From assembly GCA_002706605.1 (NCBI GenBank), contig PALT01000033.1:248001-312000 (forward strand): 64,000 nucleotides of DNA, in the 5' to 3' direction. The notes beneath the pieces are model-generated. The model ran no database searches. It was not told the DNA's origin and worked only from the letters and a program-made list of their open reading frames with translations. A program made the translations under genes and the position numbers. The stretch comes from Rhodovulum sp. (GTDB lineage Bacteria > Pseudomonadota > Alphaproteobacteria > Rhodobacterales > Rhodobacteraceae). Each line of letters opens with the position of its first letter. Position 1 is the stretch's first letter. Of the stretch, positions 1 to 8,530 are shown in pieces.

Positions 1-2
1 CC

Positions 3-2876
3 CCCGTCCCGCGCCCTGTGGAATGGGAAATGAACCGCGTTCAAACGCGGTATCAGTGGTATCAGCTTTACGGCAATTGGAACTGGGAACCCGTCACGAC
101 CCGCACCCGCATCGCATCGGGCACAGCCATCACCACAGACGGGCGATTGTCCGTCGCCGAACCCGTTGAATGGGGCGAATACGAACTGGTCGTGTCCGAG
201 ACCGAAGGCGATTTCACCCGCTCGTCCGTCAGTTTCTATGCCGGTTGGTATGGCGGCGGTGAGGCGGGCGATAGCCCCGACCGCCTAGAGATGTCACTGG
301 ACCGTGACGGTTATGCGATTGGGGACACGGCCATGTTGCGGGTCGTGCCGCGATATGCCGGTACCGCCCTGATCACCGTGATGGACGATCACCTGATCCA
401 CCGCGAAACCGTGCAGATGGAGGCAGGCGAAAACCGCATTCCGTTGCAGATCGACGGGGATTGGGGCGCGGGGGCCTATGTCGGCGTGACCCTGTTCCGT
501 GCGATGGATGCGGACAACGAACTGGAACCCGCGCGGGCCATGGGCATCGCCTATGCGCCGATTTCCCCCGCGGATCGCCGCTTGGACGTCAGTGTCTCGA
601 CGGTCGGCGACGTCACCCCGCGTGCGCCGATGACTACCACGGTCAGCATCGCCAACCTGCCCGCGAACGAACCGGCCTATGTCACCCTTGCCGCCGTGGA
701 TGTGGGTATCCTGAACCTGACGAGGTTCGAGGCACCGGAACCCGACGCTTATTTCTTTGGTCAGCGCAAGCTGGGCCTTGGCATCCGCGATATCTATGGC
801 CGCCTGATCGACACCTTTGGCGGCGCGGCGGGCATCACGCGTTCGGGCGGGGACGCCTCGGCGCAGATGCGTCTGCAATCGCCCCCTCCGACCGAGGATC
901 TGGTCGCCTATTTCTCGGGACCCCTGCCGGTCGGTGCGGATGGAACGGTCAGCGCGACATTCGACATCCCCGCGTTCAACGGCACAGTGCGCCTGATGGC
1001 CATGGCGTGGAGCGCGGAGGGCGTGGGCCAAGCGACCACCGACGTCATTATCGCCGATCCCGTCGTCATGACGGCCAGCGTGCCGCGGTTCATGGCGCCG
1101 GGGGATGAGACGGTCATGCTGCTTGACCTGCAACGAACCGAGGCCTTGGCGGGCGACGTCGCCTTTGCGATGCGCACCAGTGACGGTTTGACCATCACCA
1201 CCCCCCTGCCGACCACAGTTGCCCTGCCGCAAACCGGCGCGGCGCATCTGCGCATTCCGCTGCGCGCGGGCGGGGTCGGGACGCATACGGTGAACCTGTC
1301 CCTGACGCTTGGCGACGGGACCGAATTGACCAAGGTTTTGACCATTCCGGTGAAGCGCAATGATCCCGAAACCACGCGCACCAACCGGTTCGATGTGGTG
1401 TCTGGCGCGTCCTTTAACCTGACCCAAGATGTATTTGACGGGTACGGCGCGGGCACGGCGCGGGCGACGCTGGCCTTTGGGCCGCTGGCGCGGTTCGACG
1501 CGCCCGGTTTGTTGCAGGGGCTGGATCGCTATCCCTATGGCTGTACCGAGCAGATCACCGCGCGGGCGTTGCCGTTGCTGTATTTCAACCAAGTGGCCGG
1601 CGCGATGGGTCTCGGCGGTGCGGATGAGTTGACTGACCGTTTGAACACCGCCGTGGCCGAGGTTCTGACGAACCAAGCGTCAAATGGCTCGTTCGGCCTG
1701 TGGTCGCCCGAGACGGGGGATTTGTGGCTGGATGCCTATGTCACCGATTTCCTGGGGCGGGCGCGGGCGAATGGTCTGACGGTCCCCGATCTGGCCTATA
1801 CCCAAGCGCTGGATAACCTGCGCAATCAGGTAAATTACGCCGCCGATTTCGAAAGTGGCGGGGACGGCATCGCCTATGCCCTGATGGTGCTGGCCCGTGA
1901 CGGGCGCGCGGCGATTGGCGATTTGCGCTATTATGCCGACGTCAAGGCGGATGCGTTTACCACACCCCTTGGCGCGGCCCAACTCGGCGCGGCCTTGGCG
2001 TTTTATGGTGAACAGATCCGCGCGGATTACATGTTCGCACAGGCCAGCCGCCTGATGACCTCCCGTCTGGCCGAGGGTGAGGCGCGGATCTGGCGCGCGG
2101 ATTACGGCACCAACCGGCGGGACGCGGCGGCGATTGTGGCCCTCGCGACCGAGGCAGGGACGAATGCCGTGAACCTTGAGCGGCTGATCGATGCCGCCAC
2201 CGACGGACCCAGCACCCGCACCACCCAAGAGGCCGCGTGGACCCTGCTGGCCGCGCATGCCCTTGTCGACAATGCTGCGGTGCAGCGCATTTTCGTGAAC
2301 GACGTTCAAATTGAGAGCCCAACCCTAGCCATTCTGGAACAGGGCGTCACCGAAAACGGTCTGGCCGTGCGCAATGGCGGGGGACAGGACGTGCAGATGA
2401 CGCTGACCACTTATGGCGTTCCTGAGGTCGCTCCGCCCGCTGGTGGTTCTGGATATGACATCACGCGGTCCTATTACACCATGGACGGCGATCCGGTTGA
2501 CCCAAGCACGGTTGCCACCGGCACGCGCCTTGTCACCGTGGTGGACGTCACGCCGTATCAACGTGCCGAGGCACGGTTGATGGTCACCGATCGCCTGCCC
2601 GCAGGGTTCGAGATCGACAATCCGAACCTGCTGCGCGGCGGGGACGTACGGGCGCTGGACTGGCTGAACGCGGAAACCAATGTCGCCAATGCCGAGTTCC
2701 GTCAGGACCGGTTTATGGCCGCGATTGATTGGTCCAGCGACCGGCCCTTCCGCCTTGCCTATATCGTGCGGGCGACGGTGCCCGGTGCCTATCACCACCC
2801 CGCAGCCACGGTTGAGGACATGTATCGCCCCAACCAACGCGCGTGGACCGATGCAGGGCGTGTGACGGTGCAGTGA
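3..2876 (+). CDS. Bacterial alpha-2-macroglobulin family protein, 5' end missing
   Basis: The reading frame is open to the left edge, so the signal sequence and first macroglobulin domains lie outside the window. Visible are the central MG/bait region, the conserved VGILNLTRFEAPEP stretch, the A2M domain around IPAFNGTVRLMAMAW, and the thioester motif YGCTEQ (Cys codon 1542-1544, Gln codon 1551-1553). An alpha-helical thioester domain and a C-terminal bacterial MG10-type domain follow. In this family the Cys-Gln thioester forms a covalent trap for attacking proteases in the periplasm. An intact CxEQ motif plus the pbpC gene directly downstream, overlapping by one base (TGATG), fits the thioester-bearing class thought to guard the cell when peptidoglycan is breached. 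The family call is firm; the natural protease targets are unknown. Confidence 0.93.
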   Translation, partial: PVPRPVEWEMNRVQTRYQWYQLYGNWNWEPVTTRTRIASGTAITTDGRLSVAEPVEWGEYELVVSETEGDFTRSSVSFYAGWYGGGEAGDSPDRLEMSLDRDGYAIGDTAMLRVVPRYAGTALITVMDDHLIHRETVQMEAGENRIPLQIDGDWGAGAYVGVTLFRAMDADNELEPARAMGIAYAPISPADRRLDVSVSTVGDVTPRAPMTTTVSIANLPANEPAYVTLAAVDVGILNLTRFEAPEPDAYFFGQRKLGLGIRDIYGRLIDTFGGAAGITRSGGDASAQMRLQSPPPTEDLVAYFSGPLPVGADGTVSATFDIPAFNGTVRLMAMAWSAEGVGQATTDVIIADPVVMTASVPRFMAPGDETVMLLDLQRTEALAGDVAFAMRTSDGLTITTPLPTTVALPQTGAAHLRIPLRAGGVGTHTVNLSLTLGDGTELTKVLTIPVKRNDPETTRTNRFDVVSGASFNLTQDVFDGYGAGTARATLAFGPLARFDAPGLLQGLDRYPYGCTEQITARALPLLYFNQVAGAMGLGGADELTDRLNTAVAEVLTNQASNGSFGLWSPETGDLWLDAYVTDFLGRARANGLTVPDLAYTQALDNLRNQVNYAADFESGGDGIAYALMVLARDGRAAIGDLRYYADVKADAFTTPLGAAQLGAALAFYGEQIRADYMFAQASRLMTSRLAEGEARIWRADYGTNRRDAAAIVALATEAGTNAVNLERLIDAATDGPSTRTTQEAAWTLLAAHALVDNAAVQRIFVNDVQIESPTLAILEQGVTENGLAVRNGGGQDVQMTLTTYGVPEVAPPAGGSGYDITRSYYTMDGDPVDPSTVATGTRLVTVVDVTPYQRAEARLMVTDRLPAGFEIDNPNLLRGGDVRALDWLNAETNVANAEFRQDRFMAAIDWSSDRPFRLAYIVRATVPGAYHHPAATVEDMYRPNQRAWTDAGRVTVQ

Positions 2877-4915
2877 TGCGCCGATCCGGCCTCTTTCTCC
2901 TTGTTGCCGCGCTGTGGTCTCTGGCTATGGCGCGAGACGGGTTCGACGCTTGGATCGATGCGACGCCGATGCCCGATCTGCGCGCCGAATTGTCCGCTGA
3001 GGTGCGCGACCGCCATGGCGAGTTGCTGCGCGCCTATACGGTGGACGACGGGCGCTGGCGCATGGGGGCGCGGGTTGAGGATGTCGATCCGGCCTATCTT
3101 GACCTGCTGATCGCCTATGAGGATTGTCGGTTCTACAGCCATCACGGCGTTGATCCCCGCGCGATATTGCGTGCGGCGTGGCAGTCCCTGCGCGCGGGGC
3201 GGGTGGTGTCCGGTGCCTCGACCCTGACCATGCAAACAGCGCGTTTGATAGAGGACGGCCCGACCGGCGAATGGGGCGGTAAGATCCGGCAAATGCGTCT
3301 GGCGCTGGCCCTTGAACGGCGGCTGTCCAAGCGGGATATCCTGAACCTTTACCTGATCCATGCGCCGTTTGGCGGCAATGTTGAGGGCGTCCGCGCGGCC
3401 AGTCTGATGTGGTTTGCGAAACCGCCCGCGCGCCTGACCCCCGCCGAGGCGGCGTTGCTGGTCGCGCTGCCCCAATCGCCAGAAACGCGCCGTCCTGACC
3501 GGCATCTGGCGACTGCGATTGCCGCGCGAGATCGAGTGCTGGCGCGCGGCGAAATGGCCGGTCTGTTCGACGCCGATACCACCGCCGCCGCGCGGCGTGA
3601 GGGCGTTCCGCGGGCAATGACGGACATGCCGATCCTTGCCCCACATCTGTCCGATATGGCGCAGACGAATGATAAATTGAACGACGTTCACAATCTAACC
3701 ATTGAGGCCACTTTGCAGGCGCGGCTGCAGACGCTGTTGGCCGAGGCGATGTTGGGGCAGGACCCGCATGTCTCCGCCGCGATTGTTGTTGCGGACCACC
3801 AGACGGGGCAGGTCCTTGCCGCCATCGGGGCGGCGGATTTCACCGATGTCGACCGGCGGGGGTTTGTGAACATGCTGACCGCGTCGCGGTCGCCCGGGTC
3901 GACGTTGAAACCGTTCGTCTATGGCTTGGCCTTCGATGACGGTTTGGCGCATCCCGAAACGCGGATTGTGGATCGACCGGTGCGGTTCGACACCTATGCG
4001 CCCCAGAACTTTGACGGGGAATTTCGCGGCGATATCACGCTTCGCCGCGCGCTGCACTTGTCGCTGAACACGCCGGTGGTGCAGGTGTTGGACCGGCTTG
4101 GCCCCGCGCGGTTGATGCAGACCCTGCGCGATAGTGGCGCCACGCCCGAACTGTCTGGCGGGCAACCAGGTCTGGCGATTGCACTGGGTGGTTTGGGGAT
4201 TTCGTTGATGGATCTGGTGCAGGCCTTTGGCGCGCTAGGGAACGGGGGCGTGGCGCGCCCGCTGGTCTGGCGCATAGGCGAGGGGTCCGAGGCGGGGCCG
4301 CGTCTGATCGGGGAAACGGCGGCGTGGTATGTGACCGACATTCTGCGCGATACGCCACGACCGGTGAATGCGCCGACGGGTGACATCGCGTACAAGACCG
4401 GCACCTCCTATGGGCACCGCGATGCGTGGGCCATTGGATACGATGCGCGCCATGTGATCGGGGTCTGGATCGGGCGGCCGGACGGCACACCGGTGCCCGG
4501 TGCCTTTGGGGCCGAGGCCGCCGCGCCGATCCTGTTCCAAGCCTTTGGTATTCTAAAACCCGCGCCCGACCGGTTCGCCGCCCCGCCGGAACAGGCGTTG
4601 ATCGTCTCAACCGGAGAATTGCCGCCGCCCCTGCGCCGGTTCGGGGTTGCGCCCAGTGATCTGAACCCGACCCGCGCGGGCCTGAGCATCGCGTTCCCGC
4701 CGGACGGCGCGCGGTTGCGCAGCGATGGGGGCGGGGTGCCCCTGCGCCTGATGGATGGGGTGCCGCCCTTTGCCGTTTTGGTGAACGGCGTTCCGGTCGC
4801 CCCCGTGTTGCGGGGGCGGGACATGATGTTGCCGGATATGCGGCGTGGCTTTTCGGACCTGTCGGTGATCGACGCCGACGGAACTGCCGTGCAGATCACC
4901 GTTGAGGTCGAATAG
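2876..4915 (+). CDS. pbpC: Penicillin-binding protein 1C (bifunctional transglycosylase/transpeptidase)
   Basis: A 679-residue class A PBP of the PbpC type that polymerises and cross-links glycan strands on the periplasmic face of the inner membrane. A short N-terminal hydrophobic anchor (residues 5-19) precedes a GT51 domain with the EDCRFYSHHGVDP motif (catalytic Glu82). The transpeptidase domain has SxxK at Ser342-Lys345 (STLK), SLN at 396-398 and KTGT at 507-510. A C-terminal BiPBP_C-like beta domain covers about residues 590-679. I chose the ATG at 2876 because it overlaps the alpha-2-macroglobulin stop and begins a typical MRRSG leader; an in-frame upstream start would lie inside the previous gene. 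It is co-transcribed with that gene. All catalytic motifs are present. Confidence 0.95.
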   Translation: MRRSGLFLLVAALWSLAMARDGFDAWIDATPMPDLRAELSAEVRDRHGELLRAYTVDDGRWRMGARVEDVDPAYLDLLIAYEDCRFYSHHGVDPRAILRAAWQSLRAGRVVSGASTLTMQTARLIEDGPTGEWGGKIRQMRLALALERRLSKRDILNLYLIHAPFGGNVEGVRAASLMWFAKPPARLTPAEAALLVALPQSPETRRPDRHLATAIAARDRVLARGEMAGLFDADTTAAARREGVPRAMTDMPILAPHLSDMAQTNDKLNDVHNLTIEATLQARLQTLLAEAMLGQDPHVSAAIVVADHQTGQVLAAIGAADFTDVDRRGFVNMLTASRSPGSTLKPFVYGLAFDDGLAHPETRIVDRPVRFDTYAPQNFDGEFRGDITLRRALHLSLNTPVVQVLDRLGPARLMQTLRDSGATPELSGGQPGLAIALGGLGISLMDLVQAFGALGNGGVARPLVWRIGEGSEAGPRLIGETAAWYVTDILRDTPRPVNAPTGDIAYKTGTSYGHRDAWAIGYDARHVIGVWIGRPDGTPVPGAFGAEAAAPILFQAFGILKPAPDRFAAPPEQALIVSTGELPPPLRRFGVAPSDLNPTRAGLSIAFPPDGARLRSDGGGVPLRLMDGVPPFAVLVNGVPVAPVLRGRDMMLPDMRRGFSDLSVIDADGTAVQITVEVE

Positions 4916-4917
4916 GA

Positions 4918-6093
4918 TCAGACGCGCTCGATCGCGATGGCGATGCCCTGACCGCCGCCGATGCACATGGTGATCAGTGCGGTTTTGCCGCCCGTGCGTT
5001 CCAGTTCGTACATCGCCTTGACCGTCAGGATCGCACCCGTCGCGCCGACCGGATGGCCAAGGGCAATCGCGCCGCCGTTCGGGTTCACCTTGGCCGGATC
5101 GAGGCCTAGCTCGTTCGACACCGCAAGCGCCTGTGCGGCAAAGGCCTCGTTGCTTTCGATGACGTCGAAATCGGCGACCGTTAGGCCCGTTTTCTCGCAC
5201 AGCTTTTGCACCGCAGGGATGGGGCCGATGCCCATGATGCGCGGGGGCACGCCCGCAACGGCATAGCCGGTGATGCGCGCGCGGGGCGTCAGTCCGGCAG
5301 CGGCAGCGGCCTCTTCGCGGGCCAGAACCACGGCAGCGGCGCCATCGTTGATGCCGCTGGCGTTGCCTGCGGTCACGCTGCCGTCCTTTTGGAACACGGC
5401 GCGCAGACCCGACAGGGCCTCAATCGTGGTGGCCTTGGGGTGCTCATCCGTGTCGAATTCGACGGTGGCACGTTTCGACACGATTTCGACCGGCACGATC
5501 TGGTCTTTGAAATGGCCCGCCTCAATCGCGGCGGCGGCGCGGCGTTGGCTTTCAAGGGCAAAGGCGTCCTGATCCTCGCGCGAGATGCCGTAATCGGCGG
5601 CGACGTTTTCCGCCGTCACACCCATATGGCCGGTGCCGAACGGACAGCTCAGCGCGCCCAGCATCATGTCGGACGCGCCCGTATCGCCCATCTTTTGGCC
5701 CCAACGCGCCGAGGGCAGGATATAGGGAGAGCGGCTCATATTCTCGGCACCACCGGCAATGGCGAAATCCGCATCCCCCAGCATCAGCGCCTGCGCGGCC
5801 GACACAATCGCCTGCGCCCCCGACCCGCACAGGCGGTTCACATTCAACGCGGGGGTGCCTTCGGGGATACCGGCCTGCATCGCGGCGACACGGGACAGGT
5901 ACATATCGCGCGGTTCGGTGTTGATGACGTGACCAAAGACCACCTGACCGATCTGATCACCGGCAACGCCTGCGCGATCAAGCGCGGCCTTGGCCACCGT
6001 GGTGCCCAGATCAATAGGCGCGATGCCCGACAAACTGCCGCCAAAGCCACCGATGGCCGTACGCGCGCCCGACAGAATTACGATTCCGGTCAT
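4918..6093 (-). CDS. Acetyl-CoA acetyltransferase (thiolase)
   Basis: A 391-residue thiolase of the biosynthetic/acetoacetyl-CoA type that interconverts two acetyl-CoA and acetoacetyl-CoA. The nucleophilic Cys89 lies in NRLCGSGAQAI, the active-site His347 in GHPVGATGA and the proton-relay Cys377 in CIGGGQG. The length matches PhaA/AtoB-type enzymes. A clear Shine-Dalgarno sequence (GGGAGGG, minus strand) sits 6 bases before the ATG. It ends 2 bases from pbpC, tail to tail. It reads in the same direction as the Nit1C operon but is separated from it by 87 bases holding a long inverted repeat, so it is probably a separate unit. Whether it serves PHB synthesis, acetoacetate use or fatty-acid breakdown cannot be read from this window. 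Confidence 0.93.
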   Translation of the reverse strand: MTGIVILSGARTAIGGFGGSLSGIAPIDLGTTVAKAALDRAGVAGDQIGQVVFGHVINTEPRDMYLSRVAAMQAGIPEGTPALNVNRLCGSGAQAIVSAAQALMLGDADFAIAGGAENMSRSPYILPSARWGQKMGDTGASDMMLGALSCPFGTGHMGVTAENVAADYGISREDQDAFALESQRRAAAAIEAGHFKDQIVPVEIVSKRATVEFDTDEHPKATTIEALSGLRAVFQKDGSVTAGNASGINDGAAAVVLAREEAAAAAGLTPRARITGYAVAGVPPRIMGIGPIPAVQKLCEKTGLTVADFDVIESNEAFAAQALAVSNELGLDPAKVNPNGGAIALGHPVGATGAILTVKAMYELERTGGKTALITMCIGGGQGIAIAIERV

Positions 6094-6145
6094 ATGAGTC
6101 CCTCCCGATTAGGTTGCGCCATCCTAACCCTGCGCGTGCTGCAGG

Positions 6146-6176
6146 TGCACAGTTCCGTTGCGTCGCGAACTGTGCA
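6146..6176. promoter_or_regulatory. 10-bp perfect inverted repeat between the Nit1C operon and the thiolase gene
   Basis: TGCACAGTTC at 6146-6155 and GAACTGTGCA at 6167-6176 are exact reverse complements with an 11-base spacer. The repeat lies 5 bases beyond the stop of the last Nit1C gene and about 53 bases upstream of the thiolase ATG. No T-run follows on the minus strand, so it does not look like a classical intrinsic terminator. It could be an operator for the thiolase promoter or a transcript-end hairpin for the nit mRNA. Confidence 0.5.
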
Positions 6177-6180
6177 AACC

Positions 6181-6960
6181 CTAGCCGCCTGTGGTCACAA
6201 TCGCGAGGGGGCGGTCGTCGGTGGCCAAGGTCAGGGGGCCGTCGCCCGTGCCATAGACGTGGATCGTTTCGCCGGGGTTCAGGTTGCTGACATAGACCAC
6301 ATCGCGGTGACAGAGCGGACCTAGCGTCGGGCGGGCCATTTCGGCGATGCGGGAAAACGTTGGGAAATACAGCAGTCCCACGGCGTTAAAGTCCAACGCC
6401 GGAACGGGCGTGTAGGACATGATGCGCGGACCGAACTCCGCGCTCTGGCGCAGCGCGCGGCTGTGGCCTCGGGCATAGTCGTGGAACCCCATGACCCGAT
6501 CCGGCGCGCTGGCCAGAACCCCTAATCCCGGTAGCTCATTGCGCAGCAACCGCCGGTTCGATCCGGTTTCATCGTGGCTGAGGAAGCTGCTGATCATCAT
6601 GACCGTGCCGATGTCCCCGCCCGCGCCGGTCAGGGTGTGGAGCGATCCCAACCGGCGCGGCGTGACCTGAAACAGGGTCGAATGGATGTCGACACATGTC
6701 CCTAAGTGTGCGCGCGCCTGACCGGGCAGGTCCAGCGATGTCGCGCAAAACGCGGCATAGACCTGCGCCCCATCCGCGTCGCGAAACGCGATGCCCTCTT
6801 GTCCGACGGCGGCGGCAATCAGATCCCAGTGCCGGTCGCCCAGATGACGCAGCAGCCACTGTTCGGACAGGCCGTTTGGCGACAGGTGCATCATCCCCAA
6901 CCGCAGGCGATCCTGTCGCGTGGGCATGGGATGGGGCGGATGGTGGCGCAGGATTTGCAT
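6181..6960 (-). CDS. LnmK/Pnap_2097-family hot-dog fold biosynthetic protein
   Basis: A 259-residue protein resembling the Pnap_2097 / LnmK-like family. Diagnostic are the start LRLGMMHLSPNGLSEQWLL, a central VDIHSTLFQ segment and a later YFPTFSRIAEMA segment. LnmK in leinamycin biosynthesis is a hot-dog-fold acyltransferase/decarboxylase acting on methylmalonyl groups; other family members are uncharacterised. The ATG overlaps the stop of nitH by four bases (ATGA), so it is translationally coupled as the last gene of the Nit1C operon. This gene is not among the seven usually listed for Nit1C. Acyl transfer or decarboxylation is inferred from the family only. Family membership is from recall of conserved segments and was not tested by a profile search. 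Confidence 0.72.
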   Translation of the reverse strand: MQILRHHPPHPMPTRQDRLRLGMMHLSPNGLSEQWLLRHLGDRHWDLIAAAVGQEGIAFRDADGAQVYAAFCATSLDLPGQARAHLGTCVDIHSTLFQVTPRRLGSLHTLTGAGGDIGTVMMISSFLSHDETGSNRRLLRNELPGLGVLASAPDRVMGFHDYARGHSRALRQSAEFGPRIMSYTPVPALDFNAVGLLYFPTFSRIAEMARPTLGPLCHRDVVYVSNLNPGETIHVYGTGDGPLTLATDDRPLAIVTTGG

Positions 6961-8231
6961 CAGGCGACTGCCTTGGCCGAGAGCTGTTCGTCGATCCGGT
7001 CGGCAAGGTAACGGCTGTCTTCCTCAATCCCGAGGAACCGGCCCGATCCCCATGTGTTCAGCCACCCAAGACCGATGAAATGCAGACCCGGTTGTTCGGT
7101 GACGCCGCGGTTGAACTTGGGCTTGCCGCGTTCGTCGAACACGTCGGCCTCAATCCAGCTGTAATCGGGGCGGAACCCGATGGCCCACAGAACGGAGGTG
7201 ATCCCCGCCTCGGCAAGGTTCAGTTCGGTGCGCTCGACCTTAGGCTCCCACACCTTGGTGAACGGCGGCTCGATCGGCGCGTCGATCCCTTGGGCCGCGA
7301 TATAGGCGTCGATCTGGGTGCGGATGCCGACATAGGACTTGTCCGCGTCATCAAGGTTCTTGGTCAGGTCGGGCAGAAAGGACACCGTTGTCCCGTCCAT
7401 TCCGGCAAGCGAGCCATAGAGTTCCACACCGTGATCGACATGGAACTGGCGCAGGTCGATTTCCTTACCGCCGTCGCGACCGGACATATAGTGGTTGGTC
7501 TGGGTCAGCGCCTTGTGCGGGTCGGGGTGGGTGTCGATGGTGATCGCATAATGCCCCGCATCATAGAGCCAATCCGTCGCGTCCCGCCCACGGTACTTGC
7601 GCGGGCTGCGCGGCGCGGGGCCCACGGCCAGATGCACGTCGCGACCGGCGCGGGTGAAATCCTCCATCACCTGAACGCCGGATTGGCCGGTGCCGACGAT
7701 CAACACGCCGCCCTCGGGAAACTGATCTACGTTGCGGTAATCGACCGAATGCATCTGCATGACCTCGGGCGACAGGGCGCGGGCGTAATCCGGTTCAATC
7801 GGCGTGTCATAGCCGCCCGTCGCGATCACCACTTGATCGCAGATCCACGTGCCGATGCTGGTCTCGACACGGAACCCGCCCGCCGGTTGGGGCGCGACGC
7901 GGGTCACGTCCACATGTTCGCGCAGATCGGGTTTGAACGTCTCGACAAAGGCATCAAGGTAATCTGTGATCTCATCGCGCAACATGAACCCATCGGGATC
8001 GGTGCCGCCATATTCGGTGTCATAGTGGAAGCCCGGCAACCGGCACTGCCAGTTCGGCGTCACAAGGCAAAAGCTGTCCCAGCGGTTCACGCGCCACGAA
8101 TGGAATTTCTCGTGCCGTTCAAAGATGATCGATTGAATGCCCTTTTCTTGCAGGCATTTGGCGGTGGACAGACCGGCCTGACCGCCACCGACGATCACGA
8201 CAGGCACGTGGTGCAATTGGGTGTCTTTCAT
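6960..8231 (-). CDS. nitH: Nit1C flavoprotein monooxygenase-like protein (MSMEG_0569 family)
   Basis: A 423-residue FAD/NAD(P)H-binding protein. The N-terminal Rossmann FAD motif is VVIVGGGQAGLSTAKCL (residues 11-27). A second, NADP-type nucleotide motif GVLIVGTGQSGVQV lies near residue 170, and the segment ATGGYDTP precedes it, as in flavin-containing monooxygenases. In Nit1C clusters this is the NitH flavoprotein; its substrate is not established. The start at 8231 was chosen because the FAD motif then begins at the usual distance; 11 bases separate it from the nitG stop. Its stop overlaps the hot-dog gene start. Soluble and cytoplasmic, with no membrane segments. Confidence 0.88.
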   Translation of the reverse strand: MKDTQLHHVPVVIVGGGQAGLSTAKCLQEKGIQSIIFERHEKFHSWRVNRWDSFCLVTPNWQCRLPGFHYDTEYGGTDPDGFMLRDEITDYLDAFVETFKPDLREHVDVTRVAPQPAGGFRVETSIGTWICDQVVIATGGYDTPIEPDYARALSPEVMQMHSVDYRNVDQFPEGGVLIVGTGQSGVQVMEDFTRAGRDVHLAVGPAPRSPRKYRGRDATDWLYDAGHYAITIDTHPDPHKALTQTNHYMSGRDGGKEIDLRQFHVDHGVELYGSLAGMDGTTVSFLPDLTKNLDDADKSYVGIRTQIDAYIAAQGIDAPIEPPFTKVWEPKVERTELNLAEAGITSVLWAIGFRPDYSWIEADVFDERGKPKFNRGVTEQPGLHFIGLGWLNTWGSGRFLGIEEDSRYLADRIDEQLSAKAVA

Positions 8232-8242
8232 GGCGGGGATCC

Positions 8243-8530
8243 TTATGTGGTGATGGACAGGCAGGCGATTTTTGCCTCGCTGTCTGTGGTCAGGGTGGCG
8301 ATGCGCGCCTCGATCCGGTCCAGTTGGGCCATGGCGGACGAGCAGGCGAAGCCATAGCGCGCCGCCACGCGGTTTGATGCGCGTTCCAGTCCGATGCGCG
8401 ACCGGTGCAGGAACTCGTCCACGGGGTATTCCGCGCCCGCCGTGAACAATTCGGCAATCACGGTCGAGGGGGAATAAAGGCGTTCTTCCTGACCGTCGGG
8501 CCAGCGGACGGTCCAATAGGTTTCAGGCAT
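8243..8530 (-). CDS. nitG: Nit1C small protein (MSMEG_0570 family nitrogen-starvation-associated)
   Basis: A 95-residue protein starting MPETYWTVRWPDGQEERLY, typical of the small MSMEG_0570 family found in Nit1C clusters. Hydrophilic, with a predicted beta start and two helices; I see no catalytic motif. It overlaps the end of nitF by 8 bases and lies 11 bases before nitH. The role is unknown; small size and invariant placement suggest an accessory subunit, which is inference. The initiator codon is an ATG with a weak ribosome-binding site, consistent with translational coupling. Confidence 0.85.
   Translation of the reverse strand: MPETYWTVRWPDGQEERLYSPSTVIAELFTAGAEYPVDEFLHRSRIGLERASNRVAARYGFACSSAMAQLDRIEARIATLTTDSEAKIACLSITT

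Noticed and set aside
294-1676. Long minus-strand open frame opposite the alpha-2-macroglobulin gene
   Set aside because: Composition is that of an antisense shadow in GC-rich DNA (Arg, Gly, Gln, His rich), with no domain and no ribosome-binding site; the plus-strand frame has clear family motifs.
4918-6093. Thiolase as ninth gene of the nit operon
   Set aside because: Same direction, but an 87-base gap with a large inverted repeat and a strong own ribosome-binding site speak for a separate unit.
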